A DNA stretch of 64,000 nucleotides from Lysobacter sp. (GTDB lineage Bacteria; Pseudomonadota; Gammaproteobacteria; Xanthomonadales; Xanthomonadaceae): the NCBI GenBank assembly GCA_011526085.1, contig WYBC01000017.1:372001-436000 (forward strand), given 5' to 3'. The translations under genes were made by a program, and so were the position numbers. The stretch's first letter is position 1. Every line of letters begins with the position of its first letter. Positions 1 through 8,626 of this stretch are shown piece by piece. The notes under the pieces are model-generated. The model was not told the origin of the DNA and did no database searches. It worked only from the letters and a program-made list of their open reading frames with translations.

Positions 1-1
1 T

Positions 2-2359
2 GCGCTCTGCGCACTGTGCGATGCGCCGCACGCACTGGTCGTGATGATCGTACGCGCCGACTACGCCCCGGATCTGGCCCAGGCCCTGCCCGCACTCAAC
101 GAACGCAAGGCCGGCGGAGGCCACCTCGACCTGCTCGCGCCGAACCGCGGCGAGATCGCCGAGATGATCCGCGATCCCGCCTGGCAGGCGGGCCTCGAGT
201 TCGACGTCGACGAGCAGGACGGACGCCTCGACGATACGTTGCGCGACGCGGCGAACGGCCAGCCCGATGCTTTGCCGTTGCTGCAGCACACCCTGCAACT
301 GCTCTACGATGACGGTCGGGAGACCCGTATCCTGGCTTGGGCCGCCTACCGCAGGATCGGCGGCCTCGAAGGCGCGATCGCGCACCACGCGGAAGAAGTG
401 TTCGTCGGTTTGCCCGTCGATGCACAAGCCTCGCTGGATGCCGTCCTCTCACAACTCATCGTGATCCAGTCCGACAGCGACGCCGTCACCGCCCGGCAGG
501 CCCCGCTCGAATCGCTGCCGGAGTCGGCGCGCACCCTGGTCAATGGTTTCGTCGCCGGCCGCCTGTTCACGCGAAAGCTGCATGATGGCCGGCTGCATTT
601 CGGCGTCGTCCACGAAGCCGTGTTGCGACGGTGGCCCCGCGCAGTCGAATGGGTGCAGGAAAACCGCCGCCTGCTGATGGCGAAAGCACGGTTGAAGCAG
701 GCCGCGCAACGCTGGGGCAACGAAGGGCACACCAAGGATCATTTGCTGAACCCCGGACGACCTCTGGCAGAAGCGCTCGAAGTGGCCGCCAGATTCCCCG
801 AAGACATCGACGATGACATCCGAGGGTTCCTTCGTGGTTCGGAAAAGGAATCCCTGCGTAAACTCCGGACTCGCAGAATCGCGGCAGCTTCGCTCTCTGT
901 TCTGACCATGCTTTCCTTGGCATTTGCCGTCGTAACGCTACAGGCCAGGCACGAAGCGGAACAGCGCGAGCGCGAATCCAAACTGCTGAGCGAGTTCCTG
1001 CTGGGCCCACTGGCCGAGGAACTGCGCAAGCGGGAAATGCTCGGGTTATTGGGCGACATCGGCACTGTAGCTATCGATTATCTGGCCTATCGGGACCTGG
1101 ACGACCTCAACGCCTCGCAGATAGCCAATGCGGCTCGCGCTTACCGCACCGTCGGAGAGGCACTGCTGAAGTCCAACGACTCAGGACAGGCGATGACTTC
1201 ATTCATCCAGGCGCACAGCCTGGCCGACCAGGTCTTGCGCCGCGACCCCCGCCACGAAGCGGCGCTCTTCGAACGAGGCAATGCGTCCTACTGGATCGGC
1301 TTGTTGCACTTCAACGAGAAACGCTATGACGCCGCAGGCACGCATTGGCTGGCGTATCGGAAGGACAGCGAACACCTGATTTCGGTCGCCCCCGGAAAAC
1401 CGCGCTCGCAACAGGAACTGTCTTACGCGGACAGCAATCTCGGCTCACTGGCGTTGCGACAAGGCGACACCCGGAGGGCGATGCGTTATTTCCGGGAATC
1501 GATCTCGCGCAAGAAAGCCTTGATGGATGCGCACCAGGACAACCTGGATTATCGATACGACTACATCGACTCGCTTTCCTGGATCGCGAGCACGTTGGCC
1601 TACGAGGGGAGACTCCGGGACGCCGCGCAGGAATACGACCAGCACATCTCCATGCTTGAAGCCATGAGCAAGGAAAAAAGGAGCGCCAACCGCTGGCGAT
1701 CACGCCTGGCGAACTATCTGATGCTCAGCGCCCTCATCAGCATCGATCTCGACGACATCGCGAAGTCGCGCAAGAACGCGACCGAAGCGATCCGGATCAT
1801 CGGACAACTCGCCGAAAGCTTCCCCGACGATCAGCGATGGACGCGGGACCTCGCCAAGGCGCGTCTGATCCTCGCCGAGGCCTGCGCCCTGCAATCCGAT
1901 CGGGCAACCGCTTCGACATTGTCCGAATCCATCGCATCCGATTTCGCAAAGATCGACAGCGAATCGAGGAAATCGACGACCTGGCGCTGGATCGATGCGC
2001 GAGCGCGACTGACGCGGGCCATCACACGTGCGGACGGACCGGCGGTGACGGAGGCCGACCGGGCCATCGCCGACCTGCATCGTCTCGCGAAGGAAAACGA
2101 CAGCGAGGAAATCGCCGAAAGCCATGCGCATGCGCTTTTGCTCCGGGGCAACCTGCACGCCCGGCGCGGCGACGATGCTTTGGCGGCAATCGACTGGCGA
2201 TCGGCGGCCGCCGCGATCGAAACGCTGCCGCGCAAGGGAAATGCATATCGCAGTTGGATCTGGGCCCAGGCGATGCACCACATTGCCGCACGCGAGGACG
2301 TGGGCGCGACTCGTGAATGGCTGACTTCGATCGGATACGCACGCCGCAGCATCGACTGA
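2..2359 (+). CDS. nSTAND-type NTPase with membrane segment and TPR-like C-terminus (5' partial)
   Basis: The frame is open to the left edge, so the N-terminus (probably a P-loop and any effector domain) lies outside the window. The visible part opens with a hydrophobic strand followed by R-x-D-Y, then the helical stretch LPLLQHTLQLLY, a combination familiar from the C-terminal half of nSTAND1 (STAND-class) NTPases. One hydrophobic segment follows, encoded near nt 880-950, then a basic/acidic helix. The rest, about nt 1080-2350, is helical and rich in TPR-like pairs such as ARAYRTVGEALL and LGSLALRQGDTRRAMRYF. STAND proteins are ATP-driven sensors that trigger an attached effector, often in defence or regulated cell death. 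Two small genes and an HTH gene follow on the same strand. The family call is fairly firm; the biological role is inferred. Confidence 0.68.
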   Translation, partial: ALCALCDAPHALVVMIVRADYAPDLAQALPALNERKAGGGHLDLLAPNRGEIAEMIRDPAWQAGLEFDVDEQDGRLDDTLRDAANGQPDALPLLQHTLQLLYDDGRETRILAWAAYRRIGGLEGAIAHHAEEVFVGLPVDAQASLDAVLSQLIVIQSDSDAVTARQAPLESLPESARTLVNGFVAGRLFTRKLHDGRLHFGVVHEAVLRRWPRAVEWVQENRRLLMAKARLKQAAQRWGNEGHTKDHLLNPGRPLAEALEVAARFPEDIDDDIRGFLRGSEKESLRKLRTRRIAAASLSVLTMLSLAFAVVTLQARHEAEQRERESKLLSEFLLGPLAEELRKREMLGLLGDIGTVAIDYLAYRDLDDLNASQIANAARAYRTVGEALLKSNDSGQAMTSFIQAHSLADQVLRRDPRHEAALFERGNASYWIGLLHFNEKRYDAAGTHWLAYRKDSEHLISVAPGKPRSQQELSYADSNLGSLALRQGDTRRAMRYFRESISRKKALMDAHQDNLDYRYDYIDSLSWIASTLAYEGRLRDAAQEYDQHISMLEAMSKEKRSANRWRSRLANYLMLSALISIDLDDIAKSRKNATEAIRIIGQLAESFPDDQRWTRDLAKARLILAEACALQSDRATASTLSESIASDFAKIDSESRKSTTWRWIDARARLTRAITRADGPAVTEADRAIADLHRLAKENDSEEIAESHAHALLLRGNLHARRGDDALAAIDWRSAAAAIETLPRKGNAYRSWIWAQAMHHIAAREDVGATREWLTSIGYARRSID

Positions 2360-2471
2360 GATACCGCATTGAGGCCATGCAAAAAACGATGCAACCGTAG
2401 CATCGCATGACGGCTGTCGGGATCCATTCCGACCTGCCCAGCCATCCGATCACAAGCCTGAGGATTCCAGC

Positions 2472-2912
2472 ATGGCAATCTCTAGCGCACCTGGCATCAA
2501 CAAATTCCTGGTTCCCATCGAAATCGAACTGCATGTCGAGATCGATTACTACACCGGGGAATTTTCCTATCGCTACAACATCAGCGAACTTGTCGTCGCA
2601 AAGAGCCAACAACTGCGGATCACGCTGAAAAAGGAAAGGGTGCCACCCGGCTCGAAAGTCCATATCGTCGGTTACTCCAGCACGCACCCGGATCTGCTTC
2701 CGCTCGATGAACCGAAAGCCGGCGGGATTCCTATTCCTGGCGACACGAAGTTTCCGGAGACGACGGATTCGATGCTGCTGACGGTCGATTCGGAATACCG
2801 GCAAATGGTGAATTTCGGCACGCACGTCTACTGTGAATTCACCGATGCATCCGGCAATCGAAATTCGTACACGAAGCTCTGCGATCCGCAGGTCGGCAAC
2901 GGACCACCATGA
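2472..2912 (+). CDS. small uncharacterised protein with C-terminal DPQVGNGPP motif
   Basis: This is a 146-residue protein that I do not recognise. It has no signal peptide or membrane segment. The composition alternates hydrophobic and polar residues, suggesting a beta-rich fold. An ATG preceded by GAGGA about 7 nt upstream sets the start. It shares with the next gene a central PPG segment and an identical C-terminal motif, LCDPQVGNGPP, so the two are probably paralogues. The motif is the very C-terminus here but is followed by 17 further residues in the neighbour. Base composition looks less GC-rich than the rest of the window. Being in line behind the nSTAND gene suggests a partner or substrate of that protein, but nothing in the sequence proves it. 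Confidence 0.6.
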   Translation: MAISSAPGINKFLVPIEIELHVEIDYYTGEFSYRYNISELVVAKSQQLRITLKKERVPPGSKVHIVGYSSTHPDLLPLDEPKAGGIPIPGDTKFPETTDSMLLTVDSEYRQMVNFGTHVYCEFTDASGNRNSYTKLCDPQVGNGPP

Positions 2913-2982
2913 CTCTGACCCGCGCGGCCCGATTTGACAGTGAACAAAGACTCCAAGCCTCTACCCGGAAAGGACAAGGATC

Positions 2983-3489
2983 ATGACCACAGTACTGCAG
3001 ACCATGCTAACTCCAGGCTTCGCCCCACCGTCACGGCAGCCCTCGAAGTTGCGGATATTCCGGAAGCAAAGCGCTGGTCCCAACGAACCAAAGTTCGGAT
3101 ATTCCTTCTCGACCATGGAATTCGTCGTGACCGATCTATCCGATCAGGGCCTGATCGAACTGTCTCTGGACATGACGCAGATGCCACCGGGCGTGGACAG
3201 CATGTACATCCACGATTTCTGCTGCACCCGTGGAAATTCGATGGCTGTCGATACGATCATGAATGAGCAGAGCAGGCCATTGACCCAGTTCGGAGTCGAC
3301 GCGACTCAGGTCTTTCTGAAACCATCGCTTCTGGCAAAAGAGCTGGTCAGCGTCGGCCTGCTGGTCGCAGTGCATGAACGGAATGCGCCTAAACCAGAGC
3401 TGATTCTGTGCGACCCGCAGGTCGGTAACGGTCCGCCCCTGCCGGGCCCTGGCGGAGAGTTGATCTACCCGGCGGTCCAACTGATCTGA
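2983..3489 (+). CDS. small uncharacterised protein, probable paralogue of the upstream gene
   Basis: This is a 168-residue protein of unknown function, with no signal peptide or membrane span. The start ATG has AAGGA a few bases upstream. The N-terminal 40 residues are basic and Pro/Ser-rich. The middle carries MPPG and hydrophobic strands comparable with the previous protein. The motif LCDPQVGNGPP recurs near the C-terminus, here followed by a Pro/Gly-rich tail ending in YPAVQLI. The gap between the two genes is 70 nt. They look like a diverged tandem duplication kept next to the STAND-type NTPase. No pathway can be assigned. Confidence 0.58.
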   Translation: MTTVLQTMLTPGFAPPSRQPSKLRIFRKQSAGPNEPKFGYSFSTMEFVVTDLSDQGLIELSLDMTQMPPGVDSMYIHDFCCTRGNSMAVDTIMNEQSRPLTQFGVDATQVFLKPSLLAKELVSVGLLVAVHERNAPKPELILCDPQVGNGPPLPGPGGELIYPAVQLI

Positions 3490-3656
3490 GGACGGATGAT
3501 TCATCACCAATCGGATCAATGACTTGCGAACCGTAATCACACCGTAAACCCGCAGCACGCCGTTTCCCGACAGCCTCCCGCCGACCCCGCAGCTACCCGT
3601 TGCCGGGCCGGCGGCCACCCAGGTGGCCTTCTCCATCGAGATCAGGGAGTTCTGTC

Positions 3657-4088
3657 ATGACCGATACCAACCCGTCCAGCTCGTCCGTCGTCTATGGCGT
3701 TTTCGACGGCAGCCGCGCCGCTTCCGCCCCCCTCACCCCGGCCGATGCCGGCGCATCCGACCCCTTGGCCTGGCCGGCGCTGGAGGGGGCGATGCCGGGC
3801 CATGGGTTGCCCGCTCCTTCGCTTCTGCCCTCGTCGGCCTCTCCGCCGGACGACGGAACCCCGAAGAGGAAGGGCAGCGTGCTTCTCGACGCCGACGCGC
3901 TGCGTGAGCTCCGCGAGTCGCGGATGCTCAGTCAGGAGGAACTGGCCAACCTGTTCGTTGTCCGCAATGTCCGGATCTCGATCGCGACGATCAAGCGCGC
4001 GGAGACCAGGCACACCGTGCGCTACCGGATCGCCCGCGAATACGCGCGCTTCTTCGGGATTCCGGTCGAAACGTTGTTGAAGCGCTGA
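3657..4088 (+). CDS. XRE/Cro-type helix-turn-helix protein
   Basis: This 143-residue protein has two parts. Residues 1-75 are low-complexity and rich in Ser, Ala and Pro. Residues 78-143 resemble a Cro/CI-type HTH: LRELRESRMLSQEELANLF, then ISIATIKRAE as the probable recognition region, and a final helix REYARFFGIPVETLL typical of XRE proteins. I chose the ATG at 3657 because GGGAG lies about 10 nt upstream; the longer in-frame start has no such site. The stop codon overlaps the next start (TGATG), which suggests translational coupling. It is probably a transcription factor or a DNA-binding adaptor for this small cluster. Its targets are unknown. Confidence 0.72.
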   Translation: MTDTNPSSSSVVYGVFDGSRAASAPLTPADAGASDPLAWPALEGAMPGHGLPAPSLLPSSASPPDDGTPKRKGSVLLDADALRELRESRMLSQEELANLFVVRNVRISIATIKRAETRHTVRYRIAREYARFFGIPVETLLKR

Positions 4089-4462
4089 TGGTCGCGCCGG
4101 AGGACTGCGCCATGGACCATGACAACAGCCTGACCGAAGCCCTGCGCGAGACCCTGCTGCACATCGCCGGCGTCTCGGGTGCGGTCGCCAAACGATTGCG
4201 CCCGGGACAGTCGCTGAACGCGGATCTCGGCCTGGACGACGCGGATCTCGAGGTACTGGCCGACTGCCAGCGCAGATTGGGCGACCGACTGCGGCTGGAC
4301 CACGGCGCGACCCGGATCGACGCCGACGAGCTCTACGACCTCGCGGTCGTGGACGTGTTCGCGCTGACCGTCCAACGGGCGCTCGGGCGGGACCTGGACG
4401 CGGACGCGGTCGTGGATCTGTTCGCCCGGGCGCAGGCGGGGTTGCGCGGGGCCGCTGATTGA
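4088..4462 (+). CDS. acyl-carrier-protein-like protein lacking the phosphopantetheine serine
   Basis: This 124-residue acidic protein is translationally coupled to the HTH gene by a TGATG overlap. Residues 43-66 (LNADLGLDDADLEVLADCQRR) line up by eye with the [14 protein letters not shown] region around Ser37 of the window's own AcpP (27577-27813). Here the D-S-L attachment motif reads D-D-A, with Asp51 where the serine should be. The following helices (DELYDLAVVDVFALTV) also match the ACP pattern. If the resemblance is real, the protein cannot carry 4'-phosphopantetheine and would act as a binding partner rather than an acyl carrier. The ACP fold is an inference from a short motif, and the protein could be an unrelated four-helix protein. 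Confidence 0.5.
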   Translation: MVAPEDCAMDHDNSLTEALRETLLHIAGVSGAVAKRLRPGQSLNADLGLDDADLEVLADCQRRLGDRLRLDHGATRIDADELYDLAVVDVFALTVQRALGRDLDADAVVDLFARAQAGLRGAAD

Positions 4463-4545
4463 GACCGCCGGTTGAGACGGACAGCGGCCGGACCACACGG
4501 CCGCCGCGGCTGGCAGCGCCCCGCCGCCTGCGCGATACTCGCAGG

Positions 4546-5661
4546 ATGACCGTGCCTGCCCGCTCCGCCGATCTCGCCGCCCAGCCGCTGGCGCACGCGC
4601 TCGCCCTGCATGCGCAGTGCTACACCGACCCGACGATGGTCGCGGTGGACCGGCGGTGGATCTTCGATCGCGGCTGGCAACTGGTGGCGCATGTCTGCCA
4701 GTTGCGCGAGCCGGGCGATCACGCCATCGCAGATCTGGGCGGGCTGCCGGTGATCGCGGTGCGCGGCGCCGACGGCGTGGTGCGGGTGATGCACAACGTC
4801 TGCCGCCATCGCGCCGGGCCGCTGGCGCAGTGCGACGGACTGGGCGCGAAATCGCTGCGCTGCCGCTATCACGGCTGGACCTATTCCCTCGACGGCCAGT
4901 TGCGCACGGCCACCGAAATGGCCGGCGCCGCCGATTTCGACGTCGCCGACATCCGCCTGCCGCAACTCGCGGTGCGTGTGTGGCAGGGCATGGTGTTCGC
5001 GGCGGTGGACGAAGCGATGGCGCCGCCGTTCGAGGCCTTCGTGGCCGGTATCGACGCGCGCATCGGCCAAGGCCGGGCGCTGCAGGATCATGGGCTCGAG
5101 ACCTACCGCCATCATCACCGCGTCGGCTACGACATCGCCTGCAACTGGAAGGTGTATGTCGACAACTATCTCGAGGGCTACCACGTTCCGCACGTGCACC
5201 CCGAACTGAACCGGCTGCTGGATTACCGCAGCTACGTCACCGAGACCGCCGAGTGGTATTCGTTCCAGTTCAGCCCGCTCGAAAGCGGCGAAGGCCTCTA
5301 CGGCAGCGGCGACGCGCTGTACTACTGGCTGTGGCCGAACACGACGCTGAACATCCTGCCCGGCCGGCTGCAGACCAACCGGATCATCCCGAAGGGCGTC
5401 GATCGCTGCCGGGTGGAATTCGACTTCTACTACGCCCCGGACGACTCCGACGCCGGTCGCGCCCGCCGCGACGCGGACCTGTCCTTCAGCGACGTGGTCC
5501 AGGACGAGGACATCGGCATCTGCGAAGACGTGCAGCGCGGCCTCGCCTCCGGCTCGTACACCGCGGGCCGTCTTAACCCGCTGCGCGAGAATGCGGTGCA
5601 TCATTTCCACGAACTGCTGCGCCGGGTCTATCGCGACGCGGCGTTCCCACCCGTTTCCTGA
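4546..5661 (+). CDS. Rieske non-haem iron oxygenase, alpha-subunit type
   Basis: This 371-residue protein belongs to the ring-hydroxylating oxygenase alpha-subunit family. These enzymes insert oxygen using a Rieske [2Fe-2S] cluster and a mononuclear iron. The Rieske ligands are Cys86-x-His88 and Cys106-x2-His109. The catalytic domain has Glu210-x2-His213-x4-His218 in EGYHVPHVH, which matches the iron site, and an acidic segment near the C-terminus can supply the third ligand. I start at the ATG at 4546; the longer frame has an implausible Arg/Pro-rich extension. The family also includes choline/glycine-betaine-type monooxygenases, so the substrate is open. No ferredoxin or reductase gene is adjacent, so its electron donor must be encoded elsewhere. 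Confidence 0.85.
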   Translation: MTVPARSADLAAQPLAHALALHAQCYTDPTMVAVDRRWIFDRGWQLVAHVCQLREPGDHAIADLGGLPVIAVRGADGVVRVMHNVCRHRAGPLAQCDGLGAKSLRCRYHGWTYSLDGQLRTATEMAGAADFDVADIRLPQLAVRVWQGMVFAAVDEAMAPPFEAFVAGIDARIGQGRALQDHGLETYRHHHRVGYDIACNWKVYVDNYLEGYHVPHVHPELNRLLDYRSYVTETAEWYSFQFSPLESGEGLYGSGDALYYWLWPNTTLNILPGRLQTNRIIPKGVDRCRVEFDFYYAPDDSDAGRARRDADLSFSDVVQDEDIGICEDVQRGLASGSYTAGRLNPLRENAVHHFHELLRRVYRDAAFPPVS

Positions 5662-5711
5662 GCTGGCCATCCGGCCATCCCGCCTTCACCGACCGACCAG
5701 AAGCCAAGCCC

Positions 5712-7253
5712 ATGCAGACCATCCGACGCCCCATCGCGCTGACCGCCCTCGCGTTCGCCCTCGCCGCCGCACTTCCGGCCCAGGCGGCCGCTCCCATCGC
5801 GCAGGCCGACGGCGAATACAGCAAGACCGCCCCCGCACCGGCCATGCACTGGCGCGCCCCGGGCGTTCCGGCCGCGAACGTGGCGCGGATGCAGTACGGC
5901 GAGATGGCCGTCTCCCGCCTGCTCGACCTGCAGCGCAAGAACCGCGGCGCCGGGCTGAAGCCCACGCAGATCGGCATCGGCCGCGACGCCGCGCACGAGA
6001 GCGCGCAGTCGGGCCTGCCGGCGCTGCGGTGGCAGCCGGTCGCCGGCGGTTTCGTGGCGAAGGTCGAGATCCGTTCGATGGACGCGATGGCGCTGCGCGT
6101 CGGCCTCGACGTGAGCGGCCTGCACGATCGCGCCGAACTGCGTTTCGGCGGCTCGGCGCGTCCCGACGAAGTGGTGGCGACGATGACCGGCGCCGAGATG
6201 AAGCGCCTGCCCGGCCCGCAGGGCCTGTTCTGGAGCCCCAATACCGATGGCGAAACCCAGATCATCGAGATCTTCCGGCCGAAGGGCGTGCCGGCGTTCG
6301 CGGTGCGCCTGGATGCGCCGGTACTGTCGCATCTCATCGTCGACAGCCGCAATTCGTTCCAGCTGATCGAGAAGATCGGCGAATCCGGCAGCTGCAACGT
6401 CGACACCATCTGCCGCGTCAACGCGCTGGGCCAGCCCTTCGTCAACGCCAAGAACGCGGTCGCGCACATGCGCTTCGTGGTCGGCAGCAGCACCTTCATC
6501 TGCAGCGGCACGCTGCTGGCGGACACCGTGCCGCAGACCCAGATTCCCTATTTCCATTCCGCGAATCACTGCTTCAGCAGCAACACCAGCGTGCCGCCGG
6601 TGACGAGCCAGATGCAGACGGTAGCGAACACGCTGAACACCTTCTGGAATTACGAAGCGACCACCTGCGGCGGCCTGACGTCGACCCCCCAGACCCAGCT
6701 CAGCGGCGGCGCCACCTACCTGTATTCGACCAACAACACCGACGGCATGCTGCTGCGCCTCAACAGCGCCGCGCCGTCGTTCGCGTATTTCGCCGGCTGG
6801 AACGCCACGCCCCTGACCAGCGGCACCGACGTGCTGGCGCTGCATCACCCGTCGGGCGACGCGAAGATGGCGTCGCTCGGCCAGGCGCTCTCGATCGACG
6901 GCACCGAAACGACGGTCGGCTGGACCAGCGGCACCACCGAGGGCGGCAGCAGCGGCTCGGGCCTGTTCACGCTGGGCCCGCGCGGTTACGTGCTGCGCGG
7001 CGGTCTCTACGGCGGCAGCGCCTCGTGCTCGAACTCCGGCTCGCTGGCGAATGCGTCGAACCGCGACTACTACTCGCGCTTCGACGTCGATTTCGCGACC
7101 ACCAAGACCTGGCTGGAACCGCAGGCGGCGGGTGCGAACGGTTCCAAGCCGCTGATCCGGGCCAGAAGCACGGCCGCGAGCCGCCCGGCCGCGTCGGCGC
7201 CGGCCGCACGCATGCGCGGCATCGCACCGAACGCGTCGCAGCACAAGAAGTGA
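5712..7253 (+). CDS. secreted trypsin-like serine protease, lysyl-endopeptidase type
   Basis: This 513-residue precursor begins with a clear Sec signal peptide, cleaved near the AQAAA stretch at residues 24-27. Residues 30-225 look like a propeptide region. The protease domain follows: the catalytic triad is probably His286 (in SANHC), Asp344 (in NNTDGMLL) and Ser414 (in GGSSGSG). Cys264 and Cys287 flank the histidine loop as in trypsin folds. The layout resembles Achromobacter/Lysobacter lysyl endopeptidases, which are secreted digestive enzymes. After the domain there is an Ala/Ser/Arg-rich tail of about 40 residues. Lys specificity is inferred from family resemblance only. Confidence 0.82.
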   Translation: MQTIRRPIALTALAFALAAALPAQAAAPIAQADGEYSKTAPAPAMHWRAPGVPAANVARMQYGEMAVSRLLDLQRKNRGAGLKPTQIGIGRDAAHESAQSGLPALRWQPVAGGFVAKVEIRSMDAMALRVGLDVSGLHDRAELRFGGSARPDEVVATMTGAEMKRLPGPQGLFWSPNTDGETQIIEIFRPKGVPAFAVRLDAPVLSHLIVDSRNSFQLIEKIGESGSCNVDTICRVNALGQPFVNAKNAVAHMRFVVGSSTFICSGTLLADTVPQTQIPYFHSANHCFSSNTSVPPVTSQMQTVANTLNTFWNYEATTCGGLTSTPQTQLSGGATYLYSTNNTDGMLLRLNSAAPSFAYFAGWNATPLTSGTDVLALHHPSGDAKMASLGQALSIDGTETTVGWTSGTTEGGSSGSGLFTLGPRGYVLRGGLYGGSASCSNSGSLANASNRDYYSRFDVDFATTKTWLEPQAAGANGSKPLIRARSTAASRPAASAPAARMRGIAPNASQHKK

Positions 7254-7302
7254 GCGCATCGCGGGACACCGCCTGCGTGTCCCGCGCCGAGCGCATCGCG
7301 GG

Positions 7303-8580
7303 GTGAGCACCACCCCGCGCCCGTTGGGCCTGTGGTCCGCGATCGCACTGGTCGCGGGCAACATGATCGGCAGCGGCGTATTCCTGCTGCCCGCATCGCT
7401 CGCACCCTATGGCGCGATCAGCCTGTACGGCTGGGCCATCACCCTCGGCGGCGCGCTGCTGCTGGCGCTGACCTTCTCGCGCCTGGCCGCGCGCGGCGCG
7501 CACGCGGGCGGCCCCTACGCCTATGCGCGCGAAGCGTTCGGCGACACCACCGGTTTCATCATCGCCTGGAGCTACTGGATCTCGATCTGGTGCGCGAACG
7601 CCGCGATCGCGGTGGCCTTCGCCGGCAGTCTCGGCAGTCTGTTTCCGCCACTGGTGGCGACGCCGCTGCGCGGTGCGGCGCTCGCGTTGGGCGCGCTGTG
7701 GCTGTGCGCGGCGATCAACCTCGCCGGCGTGCGCGAAGCCGGACGGCTGCAGATCGTCACCACCGTGCTGAAGCTGGTGCCGCTGCTGTTGTTCGGCGGC
7801 ATCGCGATCTGGTTGATCGAACCGCAGCACCTGCGGCCGGCCGGCGACGCCATCGCGGGCGATGCGCCGATGTCGATGGCCGCGGCGATCCACGCCACCG
7901 TCGCGCTGACGCTGTGGGCCTTTCTGGGCCTGGAAGCGGCGACCATTCCCTCGGGCGCGATCCACGACGCCAAGCGCACGATTCCGCGCGCCACGTTGAT
8001 CGGCACCCTGCTCGCGGGCATCGCCACCATCCTTGCCTGCACCGCGGTGCTCGGGCTGCTGCCGCCGGAGGTGGCGAACACCTCGACAGCACCGATGGCC
8101 GACGCCGCCGGCACGCTGTGGGGCCCGGCCGCGGCCACCGGCATCGCCATCGTCGCCGCGATCTCCTGCTTCGGCGCGCTCAACGGCTGGGTGCTGCTGT
8201 CGGCGCAACTGCCGATGGCCGCAGCGCACGACGGGCTGTTCCCGGCGGCGTTCGCGACACTCGACGGCAACGGCACGCCGCGCGTCGGCGTGCTGGCGAG
8301 CAGCGTACTCGCGAGCCTGCTGGTGATCGCGAACTACACCGATTCGCTGGTGAAGGTGTTCACGTTCTCGATCCTGCTCTCTACCGCCGCGACCCTGCTG
8401 CCCTATGTCCTCAGCAGTGCGGCGTGGCTGAAGCTCGGCAGGCGCGGCCGCATCGTCGCGGCGCTCGCGCTGCTCTACAGCCTGTACGCGCTGATCGGCA
8501 CCGGGGCCGACGCACTCGCGTGGGGCGCCGTGCTGGTGATCGTGGGCCTGCCGCTGCGCTGGCTCTGGAAGCGGAACTGA
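7303..8580 (+). CDS. APC-family amino acid permease
   Basis: This 425-residue integral membrane protein has about 12 hydrophobic segments. The N-terminal helix ends in GNMIGSGVFLLPASL, the signature of amino acid/polyamine/organocation transporters, where the GSG loop contacts substrate. The overall sequence is closest in feel to the AdiC/PotE-type basic amino acid antiporter branch, but the substrate is not readable. The GTG start at 7303 is used because translation from it gives a natural cytosolic N-terminus. It lies 49 nt downstream of the protease gene and may be co-transcribed. The next gene is convergent. Confidence 0.85.
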   Translation: MSTTPRPLGLWSAIALVAGNMIGSGVFLLPASLAPYGAISLYGWAITLGGALLLALTFSRLAARGAHAGGPYAYAREAFGDTTGFIIAWSYWISIWCANAAIAVAFAGSLGSLFPPLVATPLRGAALALGALWLCAAINLAGVREAGRLQIVTTVLKLVPLLLFGGIAIWLIEPQHLRPAGDAIAGDAPMSMAAAIHATVALTLWAFLGLEAATIPSGAIHDAKRTIPRATLIGTLLAGIATILACTAVLGLLPPEVANTSTAPMADAAGTLWGPAAATGIAIVAAISCFGALNGWVLLSAQLPMAAAHDGLFPAAFATLDGNGTPRVGVLASSVLASLLVIANYTDSLVKVFTFSILLSTAATLLPYVLSSAAWLKLGRRGRIVAALALLYSLYALIGTGADALAWGAVLVIVGLPLRWLWKRN

Positions 8581-8626
8581 TCCGCGCCCCGAGGAAGATC
8601 GACTGCCGGACGCGCAGTCGCGCGAT

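Noticed and set aside
2387-2405. CGATGC/GCATCG hairpin after the nSTAND gene
   Set aside because: Only a 6-bp stem with no T-run, too weak to call a terminator.
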